Assembly: GCF_041146795.1 (NCBI RefSeq)
Contig: NC_135183.1
Location: 18,108,840 to 18,172,839 of the forward strand
DNA: 64,000 bases
Reading direction: 5' to 3'
Source: Maylandia zebra
Lineage: Eukaryota > Chordata > Actinopteri > Cichliformes > Cichlidae
Under the pieces are notes generated by a model. It saw nothing but the letters and a program-made list of their open reading frames with translations. It was not told the DNA's origin and did not search any database. The position numbers and the translations under genes are program-made. Below are positions 12,070 through 24,131 of this stretch, piece by piece. Positions within the stretch are counted from its first letter, which is position 1. Each line of letters begins with the position of its first letter.

Positions 12070-12432
12070 GTAAGAGAATGATTATCTCCAACTATATAGA
12101 ACCAACTAACATTTTGTTTATTAATCTGAATACCCTGAAATTTTATGATTTAGTTGAATATAAAATGGCACAGATAATGTATAAAGCACAAAATAACTTG
12201 CTTTGCCACAGTACTCAGAAGCTGTTTAAAGTCAGAGAAAGTCAATATGGGAACAGGTTTCTTTAAAAAACACACAAACAAGATAAGGACAAACATAAAG
12301 CAAATATGTGTTTCTAGAGGCGTTAACTTGTGGAATAGTTATGACAGTGATTTAAAAAGGTGTAGTTCATTTTCCTTGTTTAAAAACATGTTTAAAAATA
12401 GAGTATTAGAAAAATATATAAATCAAGAATGA
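12070..12432 (+). pseudogene. L2-type LINE, 3' end of ORF2
   Basis: The frame starting near 12078 and the frame starting at 12247 together give the typical C-terminus of fish L2-like ORF2 proteins: STQKLFKVRESQYGN, then KIRTNIKQICVSRGVNLWNS and SSFSLFKNMFKNRVLEKY. The two parts lie in different frames, with a shift near 12255, so the copy is dead. An (ATA)n microsatellite at 12441-12470 follows, as is common for the 3' tail of this group. Upstream of 12060 (after the beta gene 3' UTR) I see nothing coding. Confidence 0.7.
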
Positions 12433-12439
12433 AAAGAGC

Positions 12440-12472
<33 letters not shown>

Positions 12473-12479
12473 GAAACTC

Positions 12480-14590
12480 TTGGTTGTTTTGCTTTGATGT
12501 AGTTGCTTATCTAAGGTGGAACGTTTTTTGTTTTGTCTTTTGTTTGTTTTTTTGTTTTGTTGCTTTGCTTTGTTTTTTTCTTTGCTTCGAGCCCTGTGTA
12601 AAGGAGCCGCATGGGTTGAAAGGGTTGGCGTAATAAGCATATGCTTCAGCCTATACCTTTTGATTAGCCTTGTCTTGTGCTTTCTTACTTTGTGGTAATC
12701 TTTATTCTGTATTCACTGAGATATTTGAATGCTACTCAAAAAAAATCTCTCCATCGAGGCATCAAACAAATATCTAGCACAGGTCCAACCGGTGGGGATA
12801 CTTACCGCTATACCAACAAGGAAGGCTAATATATGAGAAGATGCAGTACCCAGAAGGTAATGCAAAGAAGCAACATTCAGCGTATGGAGGTGTAAACAGT
12901 TGGAAACAGAGTTGAATCCGACCTGATAATAAATCCACAACGTCCACGGATCACTCTATAGATAGACAGAGAGATACTTTATTGATCCCACAACAGAAAT
13001 TATTGTGTTACAGCAGGAAGATCAAAAGAATAAAGAAATAAAATTTTATATAAATACAACAATGATTAAAACAAAAAATCCCCAAAGAAAATAAAAATCA
13101 GGTTAAGTTAAAGGAAACGTAAAAGTACGACTGACAGCAATTTCAGAACAAGCAAGAAGCACTCAGAGTGCAAACCTCTGCCATGGCCTTCAATCTGTGG
13201 GCAGTATTTACTTTTAGGGGAATAGTGTCACGTAAGTGGTGAACAGTAAGAGGATAAACAGGTTTTAGTAAAAACAAAGGTAGCATTGTGTAAAACAGGA
13301 ACTGATCTGTTTGGAAGATGTTCAGCAGCACTAAGAAATAAACCAGGGGAAAACCCACAGGCGCTCATTTAAGCACACCTGTTCTTTGATGTTATCGCTT
13401 TCTGCCAATCACTCTGTGGCCAAGTACCTTATAAAGGCACTTAATTTCAGCCTTACACCATTTGGCAAAGGCCTAGTGCTGTCACTTTACACAACCTGAT
13501 TGACACGCACACACATTCTGAATTCACCTCTTCAGAATGAGGAAACTACAGTTTTTTATAAACCACATGCAGAGTTGAGAGTTACAGACATTCAGACTTC
13601 ATGTGGCCTTCATATTAGCTCAAGAACAGTGCATAGAGAGCTTCAACAACAACACTCAAGACAGAGCTTATGATATCACTGCAGTCAGCCTCTCTGATAC
13701 TCTAGCTGGGGTCTCTGGACTGTCCCTCTGTCTGATTTTAAAACTTGAGGCGAGGTTTGCTGTGATTCTGTGATTTTTATTCATTTATTTTGTTTTTATG
13801 ATTTTATTCTGCTGAAAACACATGTTTATAGATTATCTTTCTAGCTTTCTGGGTTTTTTTTTTGAGTATGCAGCCATTTGCATCTCTGCAAGTATGTATG
13901 TATGTTGGAATGAATGTCTGACTGCGTGGTGAAATATGTGTAATTATCTTTAATGTATGGCTTTTATTTAAACTGTGAATAACTGTAACTCTGTGTTTTG
14001 AAGAGTGCTATACAAATAAAGCTATTATTATTTGTGATTGTTGATAGATCCATCTTTGTTTAGAGATATTATATCTATATCATATGTAGAGATTTTTTTG
14101 CTGGCAGTCAGATGCAAGGAGCAGACAGTCGGTGGGGCCCTCGAAGGTGGTGTTTTTCACATGTAAAAAGAATATAGTGTTCAAAGAAATTGAATGAAAA
14201 CTTTTTAATCAGACTATACTGTCAAGTCGATGAAACTTCTGGGATATTGATCTGGTCAGTTAAGTAGCCAAATAAGTTGATGATCAATTTTAGCTGCTTT
14301 GGTTTTTGTTGGAGAGTGATCCATGTGTGTATGGTGAATGAATCAGCTTGCTTGGCTGATGGTAGAGAATAGAGATGAAGTATACTAGAAGAAGCACAAG
14401 GAAATTACAGACTGGGATTGAACCACAAACTTTCCAGTTAGTAAGAGACCTGCTCTACCACATGAGCTACAGGAACCCTTTGTCATTGTCATGAATGTCA
14501 TGGAGAGAGTGTATTTCAACTGAGAATTTTGTTGGTGTATCATACTCTTTGCTCACTCGGCCAATTCTATCAACTATTAAGAGTGATTAA
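12480..14590. repeat. Interspersed repeat remnants, no gene
   Basis: Fragments recognised: an ACTTTATTGATCCC-type fish repeat at about 12968-13010; an L2/SINE-like 3' tail ending in AGTGCTATACAAATAAAG at about 14005-14025; and an antisense tRNA-like head at 14415-14475 (complement contains GTAGCTCATGTGGTAGAG and GGTTCAATCCC), which is probably a SINE relic. The remainder is AT-rich and unassigned. Confidence 0.45.
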
Positions 14591-15013
14591 AAAAGCAATG
14601 GACTGGTGTATCCAGCCCGGAAAAGGGTTACCCGGGCTCCACCCTGGAGCCGTCCTGGGGAGGGAGCGTGGCAGAGAGCACCTGGTGGTTGGGCCTTAGT
14701 CCATGAAGCCAAGCCATGTGCAGCCCTAACAAGCTACATGAGCCTGCCCTCATGCGGGTCCACTACCCATAGGAGGCACCGTAGGAGTTGGATTATTGTG
14801 TATTGATTGGTGGTCAAGAGCGGGGTCTTCGGTGGACCTATCCCTGCCTGTTGGGACATGGAACCTGTGTTGAGGAAGGAGCCTGAGCTAGTGCTTGAGG
14901 TTGAGAGATAGATACTAACTAGATATGGTCGGACTTACAGTTTGGGCTCTGTCTCCTGGAGAGAAGCTGGACTAGAGTCTGGAGTTTCCCTTGGTGAGAG
15001 GACTGTAGTTTCC
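14590..15013 (+). pseudogene. RTE-like LINE, endonuclease region, left part
   Basis: Contains GGACATGGAACCTGTG and the GAGCCTGAGCTAGTGC...GAGGTTGAGAG run typical of the endonuclease domain of abundant fish RTE-type LINEs (protein sense: W-N...EPELVLEVERY). The continuation lies on the far side of the L1 insertion, at 23159. The copy is degenerate, with in-frame stops and an internal loss between the GTTTCCC and ACTGTAG phrases. Confidence 0.6.
14998..15013. repeat. Left target-site duplication of the L1 insertion
   Basis: GAGGACTGTAGTTTCC, repeated exactly at 23159-23174. It abuts a poly-T run (the complement of the L1 poly-A tail) at 15014. Confidence 0.9.
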
Positions 15014-16914
15014 TTTTTTTTTTTTTATTATATTTTTATTGAAGAAAAAAAAGGGACTTGTTACAATAAAGTGCATTGACATTATTTAGTCAAAAAAAGA
15101 GAGAAGGAAAAAACAAAAAAAAAACAAAACCCTTTTTCTTAGTCCTTTTGTTTTACATTCTGATAGCAAAAAAATAAAATTAACTCATTGGCTTGACAAT
15201 GTGTTACATAATGCAGCATGTTTAACTTATTTACAAAAACTACATTAGGTACATATTATGAAGTTGAGGGTCAACCTGACATTGTACGATACATGGGAGA
15301 TCCACCAAGATACACCAATTCAGGGCTGGTCTTACCTAAATTCAGGGCAGATGGGGGACACAAAGCTAATCCATTTATTCCATATTTTGCAGAATTTGTC
15401 TTTCCGAATTTTTAAAAAGAATGTCAATTTTTCCATTTTAAATATTTCGAAAACCACATTATCCTCAAGTGTTGGCGGAGTTGGGTTTAACCACTTTCTG
15501 GTTATTGATTTTTTGCTGGCTGCTAATAGCGCTTGTAAGAGTTTTGTGTCCCCTCCCCGGACCGAGCCAGCAACCAAGCCCAAGTACAAATTTACAAAAT
15601 TGATGTCAAATTTTATCTTAAAAACCTCACACAAAGTTTTATGGATTCCCAGCCAGTAATTTTTTCAGTTAGGGCAGTCCCAAAAGATATGATAATGATG
15701 TGCCTCTTCTGATCCACATCTTCTCCAGCATTCTGCTGTCCCATTTTTATATTTAGTTTGATGAGGGGTTTTGAAAAATCTAATAATGTTCTTCCAACAT
15801 TGGTCTCTCCAAGATAAAGAACTTGTTGAGTACCAATGAAAATTACAAATCCTCTCCCAGTTCTCATTTGTTATACCCATCCCCGATTCCAATTCCCATT
15901 TAATCTTAACATTTTGAGTAGTATCCTTCCTTGCTTGAAGGAGCACATCATATAGTTTGGAGATTGCCTTTCTCAGAGAACTATCATATGCTAATTTAAC
16001 TATCTTAAAAATTTCTGACTCAACCATATTTGGGTTTGGGATATTGCAGTGTTTATTAAAGTAATCCCTCATTTGAAGAAACCTGAAGAAATCTACTTGT
16101 CTTAAGCCATTTTTTATTTGTAAAACTGGAAACTCTGTAGTGTCCCTTTATGTGTGAAGGAATGGAATATTGTTAGTCCACTCTTTATCCAGGACTGAAA
16201 TCTATTATCACTTTCATTTGGTTTAAAATCTGTGTCATAAGCACACCATCTAAATACTTTTAGTATTCATTCACTACCACATATTTTAGTCACTTTATTC
16301 CATATTCTTAAAGTGTGGTCCATGGTCCTTTATATTCTAAACGGTCTGCCAATTTTTTATCCGCAATTGAGGCTTGTAGTTGGAATTTAGGGGTTGTATT
16401 GAATTCTATGGATTTCCACTTAGCTTTCAAATTCGGGTTACACCATTGCAGCAGGGGAATGACCTGAGATGCATAATAGTAGTATTGTAAGCATGGGAGC
16501 ATTGCCCCCCCCCCCCCTTTTGCCTTGCTTAACTGTAACGATCTAAATTTAATTCTTGGTTTTTTCACATGCCAAATAAAGCGCGAAATCCATTTGTCCC
16601 ATTCCCCAAACTGTGCTTGACTTACTTCAACAGGCAGAATTCGAAATAAATAGAGGAGTCTTGGGAATACATTCATTTTCACTGCTAATATCCTTGAGTT
16701 TAAATTTAAGAAAGGCACCAGATTCCACCTATCTAAATCAAATTTTATGGCCTGTGACAAGGGACCATAATTTACTTGTGATAGATTAGAAATATTCTTA
16801 GTTAAAATTATTCCCAAGTATTTAAGTGTTTCAGCTTCCCAATTTATATTATAATTATCTCATAAAGTGTTAGATGCTGTATAGTTTAGTATCATTACCT
16901 GTGTTTTGTTTAGG

Positions 16915-17088
16915 TTTCGCCTCTGTCAGTGCGCCCCAGGACAGCTGTGGCTACAATGTAGCTTGCCATCGCCAGTGTGTGAATGTGTGTGTGAATGGGT
17001 GAATGACTGAATGTAGTGTGAAGCGCTTTGGGGTCCTTGGGGACTAGAAAAGCGCTATACAAATGCAGGCCATTTACCATTTAGCATT
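16915..17088 (+). repeat. SINE 3' fragment inside L1 ORF2
   Basis: GCCTCTGTCAGTGCGCCCC, then AGCTGTGGCTACAATGTAGC, then a tail AAGCGCTTTGGGG...AAAAGCGCTATACAAATGC. It is the 3' half of the same tRNA-SINE family seen complete at 40741-40997. It splits the L1 codons around the SGYKLN motif, and TTTAG occurs on both sides. Confidence 0.8.
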
Positions 17089-17524
17089 TAGTTTATAACC
17101 AGACAGTTCCCCAAAAATGGATAGAGAGGACATCAACTCCTCAAATGATTCTTCAGGTTCCTTCAAAAAGACCAAGACATCATCTGCAAACATTGCAACT
17201 TTTTGTTCTTCCCCAGCAACTACAATACCTTTAATTTTGGTATTGTTTCTTATAAACTGACCAAGAGGCTCAATATAAAGTGCAAATAAAAGTGGTGAGA
17301 CTGGACAACCCTGCCTGGTCCCTCTTTCTAGAGTAAATGATTCAGATAAATCTCCATTGACTTTCAAGCGAGCCCTTGGTTTATCGTAAAGGGATTGTAT
17401 TATTAAAATGAATTTATTGTGAAAACCAAAAGTCTTCAGTACCCTATAAAGAAAAAGCCATCTGACTGAATGTGATGGCATGCCACACATGGTAAGCTCC
17501 ACACCTCACCACCCGTTGATTCAC

Positions 17525-17790
17525 TTTAAATGGGTAAATGGACTAGTTCTTATATAGCGCTTTTCCACTCTTCTGAGCACTCAAAGCGCTTTACACAACT
17601 TGTGCATTCACCCAAGCACAACTGACATTCACACACATTCATACTCCGATGAATGCATCGGAGAGCAATTTCGGGTTAGTATCTTGCCCAAGGATATTTG
17701 GCATGCAGACTAGGGGGAAGCCGGGAATCGAACCACCAACCTTCCAATCAGTAGATGACCTGCTCTACCACCTGAGCTACAGTCACCCAC
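17525..17790 (-). repeat. tRNA-derived SINE, antisense, inside the solo LTR
   Basis: On the minus strand the head reads GTAGCTCAGGTGGTAGAG (A box) and GGTTCGATTCC (B box), and the L2-like tail AAAAGCGCTATATAAG lies at the low-coordinate end. It has the layout of a V-SINE-like family. Confidence 0.8.
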
Positions 17791-17925
17791 AGGACCTGGA
17801 AAAACTAGTCCATGCATTCATTTTTAGTAGGCTTGATTACTGTAACAGCATCTTTACAGGTCTACCTAAAAAATCAGTCAGACAACTACAGCTCATTCAG
17901 AACTCTGCTTTAGTTTAATTTACAG
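17791..17925 (+). pseudogene. L2/Rex1-like LINE reverse transcriptase scrap
   Basis: Encodes DLEKLVHAFIFSRLDYCNSIFTGLP...LQLIQNSA, a typical segment of ORF2 in L2-like fish LINEs. It is an isolated fragment directly beside the SINE. Confidence 0.75.
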
Positions 17926-19559
17926 TCACTACTTTAAAATATTCTATTTATTGTTCAATATTGTTTCTTTATTAAATGTATTTATTTTTCCATCACACCT
18001 TCCAATGTTTATATGGCGTGCACACATATTAACCTTGCAAGGTCAAAGTTCTGTTTTATGTTATATTAATACATCTTTCTTTGTTTGAGTTACCTGGGGG
18101 TTGGTGTCTCCTCCTGTCTGGCAAAAGGTGTGGCAAAGGGCTGGGAGACCTGAAGTACTACTGACAGCCTAATTGGATTGCACCACATGCTTCATTGCCT
18201 GGGGGGTGTTTCATGTTTGTTTAAATGTTTTGTATTAGTTGGTTATATGGCAGCCATCTTGTTTTCCCCCGTGTGTGTCATTTGGTTTAGCTAAACCAGT
18301 ATTTAAGTCCCCCTGTGTGTCATTTCAGCAGGTCAGTTTATCATATGTTTGGGTAAGGTTTTGTTAATTATTATCTTGAGTTTAATCTATTGAGTTGACC
18401 TCTTTTATTGGTCTGCCTGTTTAAGTTTTGGCTTTGTTAAATATGTTTTCATATTTTTGTGTCAATAAAACCCCTTTTTTGAATTAAAACCACCTGTGTC
18501 CTTTATGCTTTACTGCTTGGTCCCTGACACTGAACCAAAGGCTTTCTCAGCATTCTGTCCCACCAACATTGCCTGGACCCCATCTCTGTTTATTTGTTCA
18601 ATAACATGTAGGGAACGCCTTATGTTGTCCAGTGTTTGCCTTTGTTGGATGAAACCACACTGATCCAGGTCTATTATGTCAGGTAAGATTTTTTTCTAAT
18701 CTCCGTGCCAGAATTGCTGTAAATAGTTTAGTCCAAATTTAATACACTAATCGGTCGACAACTGCTACATTCTGTCCTATCTTTACCCTCTTTGGGAATG
18801 ATGGAAATAACTGCTTCCTTCCACGAAGGGGGTAATTTACCCTTTTGCATAATCCAGTTGAATGTATTCAATAGAATAGGAAGCAAGTCCTCTTTAAGGT
18901 TTTAATACCACTCTGCAGTGTACCCATCCGAACCCGGGGTCTTGCCTACTTTTAATTTAGATATTGCCAGGTGAAGTTCTTTGGTTGTTATTGGTTGGAG
19001 TAAACTTTCGTTTTGGAGATTCGTTAAAGTTGGTAGTTTTAATTTGTTCAAAAAATTATACATTTTTATTTCATCCGTTGTTTGTGTTTGGGTATACAGT
19101 TCTTTATAGAACAACTCTAAGCTCTCTTGAATTTTCTCTAATTGATTTTCCATTATCTTTGTTTGAGGATTTTTTATTTTAAGAATTGTGTTTTCCAATC
19201 TCTGTTTACGCAGTTTATAGGCTAAGACTTTAGAGGATTTGCTTTCTATCTCATAATATTTCTGCTTTAAAAAAAGAACTTCCTTTTGAGTTTCTTATGT
19301 ATAAATTTCATCAATTTTGACCTGTATTTTTTTTTTTTTATTTCCTTTTTTTTTTTTTTTTTTTAAATCTCAGAATTACCTTTGTATCCATCTTCCCGTT
19401 GTAGTTGTTTTAACTTTGCCTGAAGGTTGACTAATTTTTGAAGCTTTATCTTTTTCAGATGGGAGGTCATTGAAATTATTTGCCTGTCCCGTTTGGCTCT
19501 TTTGCCATCAGAATTGTTGTCTAAAGGCAAAGAAAGATGCCCAACGGATTTACTTTACC

Positions 19560-20500
19560 AAATTGACCATCCCAGCCTTGCCGTAATGGTCCATTTGATT
19601 CACCTTTTATTGTTTATTTTATTTTCACTTACTGAATAAGGGACAGACTTGACTGGGGGAAAGAAGGGGAGAAAGAAAGAGGGAAAGAGAAACAGCTGAG
19701 AAGAGGGACGGGGGAGAAGGGCAAAAAACAAAAACCAACAGAATGAGCAGGGAAAAAAAAAGAAATAAAAAATGCATATATCAATCACCTGGATCACCTG
19801 CTGAGAAAGAAAAAAGAAAACAAGCAGAAGAGAACAAGAGTAATAGAATAAACAGCATCACAATGATATATGGGAATATGACAGTAAATACTAAATATTA
19901 AACATTATTGTGCAGCACATAAGATCAACAGAACACAGTGTGCTTTGAGGTAGGAGCCAAAAAGGATGTAGTTTGTGGGTGTGATCACCCATGTGTACAC
20001 CTGTGAGCATGGACGCGCTTGTTTTTTTAAAAGGTTTTTTAAAAGGTTCCTTCATGTAATGATCTGCTAGAGGGTGTGGGGGGCCTCCTCTGCACCCTGG
20101 TGACATACCCCTACTCCAAGGCCCTGCATGTGTGGGTGGTTGTGGTGGAGCGGGAAGAGGGAGGCAGCTGGAAATGGGGAGGGAAGGAAGGGAGGGGCAA
20201 GTGACCCCTCCCTGGGGCCAGCTCCCCCGCTGACCCCAGTAGGCACCCCCATACTCCGCGACCCGCCAGGGAAAGGGGGCCCAGGCCCATCCAGACCGGG
20301 GCCTAGAAAGGCAGCGCCTCCCGGCCCCACAGAGCCCGGGACAGTCCACCCAACCCCACCACAGAGAAAACTGCACCCACCCCACCATCCACTCATCTTC
20401 CAGACTACATAAGACAATAAACACCCAGGCTGAGATCTTCCTCCACCTCTCCTGTGTCTCCCCCTCCTGCAGAGAGAGCCTTTACTGCCTTTACTGCCTT
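19560..20500. repeat. Extra segment splitting L1 ORF2 between endonuclease and RT
   Basis: The L1 endonuclease frame runs to LWDTLKAV near 20510, and the next L1-like codons (RQIIS-type, near 19480) lie about 1 kb away. Between them is sequence of different composition: a purine-rich run (19650-19720), AT-rich sequence, then a very GC-rich block (20080-20460). TTTACTGCC is repeated three times at the right junction (20479-20502). I do not recognise its family. Confidence 0.5.
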
Positions 20501-22261
20501 TAAGGTATCCCATAATATGATTTGCGACACTTCCCCGGTATCATTTAATTCAAGAAAATCCTTTATTTCTTCTCTTAACTTTTGTTTTAGTATGGGATCG
20601 TTTAATATGGTTGAATTCAGTTTCCACAGCACCTTCCTTGCTTTCTTCTCTAAACTCAAAGACAGTGAAATAGGGCTATGATCTGAAAGATCTATCGTTT
20701 TAATTTGACATCCCTTTACTCTAGTACAATCATTACTGAACATAAAGAAATAGTCTATTCTAGAATAAGTCCTATGGGGACAGGAGTAGTGGGTATAGTC
20801 CCTGCTTTTAGGATGTAACTCTCTCCAAACATCAATTATCCCCAATTCCTCCATCAATTGATTACATTTTTTTGTAAGAGCATTTGAGCTAATAGATGCT
20901 CCAGACACATCTAATTTAGGATTCAATCTAATATTAAAATCACCTCCACAGATTACCAGACCTTGTGAATTCACCATTAAATCAAATATTTGTTTATATA
21001 TTGTCCAGTTACTTCCTGGAGGAATATACACATTTATAAACGTCATTTCCTGACCTTCAATTTTACCCGTAATTTTTATAAACCTTCCCTCCCCATCCTG
21101 TAGTTCTGATATATGTTCATAATTAATTGTATTTGAAATAAGTATAGCAACTCCTCTCCTATGTCCTCCCTTGTATGAAGACGAAAATACATTTTTAAAA
21201 CCTTGTCTTCTCAATTTATCATGTTCTGATTGACTCAGGTGGGTCTCCTGGAGGAAAGCCACCTGTGCCTTTTTTCCCTTTTTAATGTAGACAAAATCTT
21301 ACTTCTTTTGACCGGATTTAGAACTCCATTTACATTGAAGGATATTAATTCAATTGGTTCTCCCTGCATTCATACCTTACAATTTCCCCTTTTCTCCCCC
21401 ACTTCATATAAGCTGCTGCCTCGTAAACACAGTAAAACAAATATTGCCACCAACAAACTAACAAAAATAAATAAAAATAAATAAATAAAGTTGTGACCAC
21501 TTAACAGTTCTCCCTCTTCTGACGTCCACCCACACGGTCCTCTTTCTGACCTGTAGCAAGTCCGAGGGAAAGCCTCCAACCCAAAATGAGTTGCAGGGCC
21601 CTCTACTGTGGCAACAGTCATGATGGTCCTCTCCCCTTTTGTCCCTTTATTTCGATCAAATTACTTAACACATTTATGTTAAGTGTGGCTCTTTATCTTA
21701 TCTTAACCGTCGATTATCAGTACTAAAGTCCATTTCTTATAGTTAGGATTAAGTTTAACCTGTATTATCCAGTGATGAACGTCTGAACGCTCGCAGTTTG
21801 TCTTTGAAGCTGCGTGGCTTCGCCGCCTCCGAAGAACGCCTTGTTCTCACGGGCTGCCATGCTGCTCGCTGAATCCTCTCCCAAAGTGACACTGGTTTTT
21901 CAATCACTTTTACCGGCAGTCCCCGGCTCGCCATGTCCGCCGTTGCCTCTTCCACCGTGTCATACGTTATCTTTCCATCTTCATAATGTACTCTCAAACG
22001 GGCTGGATACAGGGTTTGGAAACGTATCTTGTTTTCCTTTAATGCACGCCTGGCTTCAGCATATTCCTTCCGCTTTTTCAGAACTGCTGGAGCGTAGTCA
22101 TGGTCAATGCTAATTAGGTGATTATCCATAGTGAAACCTTTTTTCTGCCATGCCAGATGGATCACCTCTTCCTTCATTTTAAAACTCTGGAATCTAACAA
22201 GGATAGATCTGGGCTTCACGTCTGGTGGAGGCTGCGGACCCAGGCCCCGGTGCGCTCTTTC

Positions 22262-22569
22262 AATGTGCATCTGAGCCAGGGGTTGGGAATTGCATCTGTA
22301 ACCGGAAGGTCGCCGGTTCGATCCCTGGGCTCTCTGTCCTGGTCGTTGTGTCCTTGGGCAAGACACTTTACCCTACTTGCCTACTGGTGTTGGCCAGAGG
22401 GGCCGATGGCGCGATATGGCAGCCTCGCTTCTGTCAGTCTGCCCCAGGGCAGCTGTGGCTACAACTGTAGCTGCCTCCACCAGTGTATGAATGTGAGAGT
22501 GAATGAATAGTGGTATTGTAAAGCGCTTTGGGTGCCTTGAAAAGTGCTATACAAATCCAATCCATTATT
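22262..22569 (+). repeat. tRNA-derived SINE in L1 ORF1
   Basis: Head with GTAACCGGAAGGTCGCCGG and GGTTCGATCCC (B box), a central GGGCAAGACACTTTACCC core of the V-SINE kind, then GCCCCAGGGCAGCTGTGGC and the L2-like tail AAAGCGCTTTGGGTGCC. It separates ORF1 codons STEI and IERAHR on the opposite strand. Confidence 0.88.
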
Positions 22570-23158
22570 ATCTCCGTTGAGGCAGGGATTCCCAAATTTT
22601 CTTTCAGGACTTTCTCGATAAACGCTACCATTGCTTTTGCGTTTCCTTCTGCGCCCTCAGGTATTCCATATATTCTCACATTCTCTCTCCTCGAGCGGCC
22701 CTCCTGGTCTGTTAACTTCTCTTGTAGCTGCTCTTGCATTTGCAGCAGGCTTGTTAACACTTCTTCCATATCTTGTAGTTTCCTCTCATTTCCCTCAATC
22801 CTGCTCTCAGCTTCATCCAATCTAGCATTTGTCTTTGTGAACTCTCCCTTAATTTCTTGTCGATATTCACGTAGTTCTTTAAGTATTAATTTGTTCGTCA
22901 CTTCTTCCTCCGTGTTAGCTTCACCAGACATGTCTTCGCCAGAGCTAACAGTAGCGGCATCATGCGCAAGCAAATTTGCCTCTTTTGTCGTTTGCGTAGT
23001 AGTCTTCCTGCTTTTTTGTTTTGTGGCCATCGTTCCCCTATCCAGAAATTCACTAAGACTATTTTTGTTGTAGTAAATTGACTTTATGGGGTGATTCCTT
23101 GATTTTGATCGAGAGACTACGGTCTAAGCTACCATCGCTTAGTTGCCCCCCGGACCCG

Positions 23159-23330
23159 GAGGACTGTAGTTTCCGCTTATGTGCTGAACGGCAGTTCAGA
23201 GTACCCGGTCTTCTTGGAATCATTTGGTGGGGTGCTCGAGGGTGCTCCATCTGATGACTCTGTTGTCTTACTGAGCTTCAAAACTTACATGTGCATTGAC
23301 ACAGAATGATGATCTGTTCCTGAGTCACTG
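23159..23330 (+). pseudogene. RTE-like LINE, endonuclease region, right part
   Basis: Starts with the second 16-bp duplication and continues AYVLNGSSEYPVFLESFGGVLEGAPSDDSVVLL. It is the direct sequel of the 14590-15013 fragment and a known stretch of fish RTE-type endonuclease (before the GDFNAHVG motif, which is lost here). Confidence 0.7.
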
Positions 23331-24131
23331 ACAAGAAAATCCTCTCAAATGATTTGTTGCTCTCATGGTCCTACACTTTCCTAACAATTAAAACAAGAAA
23401 AAGCTTTATCTCCCAGCAGGGAATTGAACCCTGGTGTCTCACATGCTACTCTAGTAATGTGTGCCCCATCATGAACGTGCTGCAGTACTAAATTTAACCA
23501 CAACAGTGAACACTTTGAGAGGCTGTTTCATTTATATACACCTTTGTGTTTCAGGTTTGACATCAGGCAGCGCTCCTCTGTGGTCAGGGAGGGTATTACA
23601 TCTATACTAAAAAGAGCAACCATAGATAATTTAAGGATTAAGAAATATGGGTTTGTTCAAAATCACTACCCTTTCAGCTTGTCCATGGCCAAAAGTGTCC
23701 ACCAACAGATTAGGTCTGTAATTTTTATTATTTTTATATTGTTGGGTTTTTTTGCCATTTTTTCTGCATAAAGCTTTTAACTAACTTCAGTTCTTTTCAT
23801 AAATATAATTTTATATCATTGCAGTGCTACTGGAATTTCTTGTATTATTAATAGTAGAGTCTGTGACATGTAATTGATTCACATCAACATTGATTATAAT
23901 TCTTTGCTATTTTTGTGCAGGGAGAGCAAAATCATAAAAACTCCCTCTCAGCTTGTTCGTGGCCAAAAATTGCCACCCCTTGTTTATGTTTACAAAATGC
24001 TATAAAATTAATATATATTTAAGAAAATTCCACTTTCATTGATTTATTTTTTTTAATTGGCATCAGTGCTATTCATGAAAATCAAAATTTCATTCAAATT
24101 CAGAATTTTAACCTTTAAATACCAGTTAGAT
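23331..24131. repeat. Degenerate tandem-like non-coding repeats
   Basis: Related phrases recur: CCCTTTCAGCTTGTCCATGG (23669) against CCCTCTCAGCTTGTTCGTGG (23942), each followed by CCAAAA..TGCCACC-like words. TTTTTGTGCAGGGAGAGC (23911) is matched by TTTTTGTGCAGTGACAG at about 24614. A tRNA-like antisense word (GAATTGAACCCTGG) is at 23421. No gene is visible. Confidence 0.4.

Larger units (their letters stand above)
17471..18529 (+). mobile_element. Solo LTR inserted in the L1
   Basis: Starts TGTGATGG at 17471 and ends CCCTGACA at 18529. It is flanked by CTGAA direct repeats (17466-17470 and 18530-18534). The L1 reading (AEKAFGSV joined to RWLFLYRVLKTFGF) is interrupted exactly here. A TATA-like TATTTAAG near 18299 and AATAAAACC at about 18465 give a promoter and polyadenylation signal in plus orientation. 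The 5' third was itself hit by a SINE and an L2 piece. No internal coding is left. Confidence 0.83.
15014..23158 (-). mobile_element. L1-clade LINE, near full length, minus strand, with nested insertions
   Basis: Poly-A tail at the low-coordinate end (15014-15026 as T), 5' end near 23158, bounded by a perfect 16-bp duplication. ORF1 parts: 23030-22571 (coiled coil, then RRENVRIYGIPEG) and about 22264-21755 (IERAHR, then DYAPAVLKKRKEYAEARRAL), separated by a SINE. ORF2 parts: endonuclease 21262-20500 (LQETHL, GDFNI, SDHSPIS), reverse transcriptase 19198-18902 and 17502-17074 (FADDVLVF), then 16817-16308 and 16072-15665 ending in a Cys-His knuckle (CWRRCGSEEAHHYHIFWDC). Several frame shifts and stops plus a SINE fragment, a solo LTR and a GC-rich block break ORF2, so it is inactive. 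It interrupts an RTE-like LINE and is therefore younger than that copy. Confidence 0.93.

Noticed and set aside
14415-14475. Possible tRNA gene (minus strand)
   Set aside because: It has A- and B-box-like words but no complete cloverleaf by eye. It resembles the head of the SINE family seen elsewhere in the window.
19891-20513. Pro/Gly/Trp-rich frames on the minus strand
   Set aside because: Several overlapping frames are open only because the block is GC-rich. There are no domain motifs, and they run directly into L1 codons.
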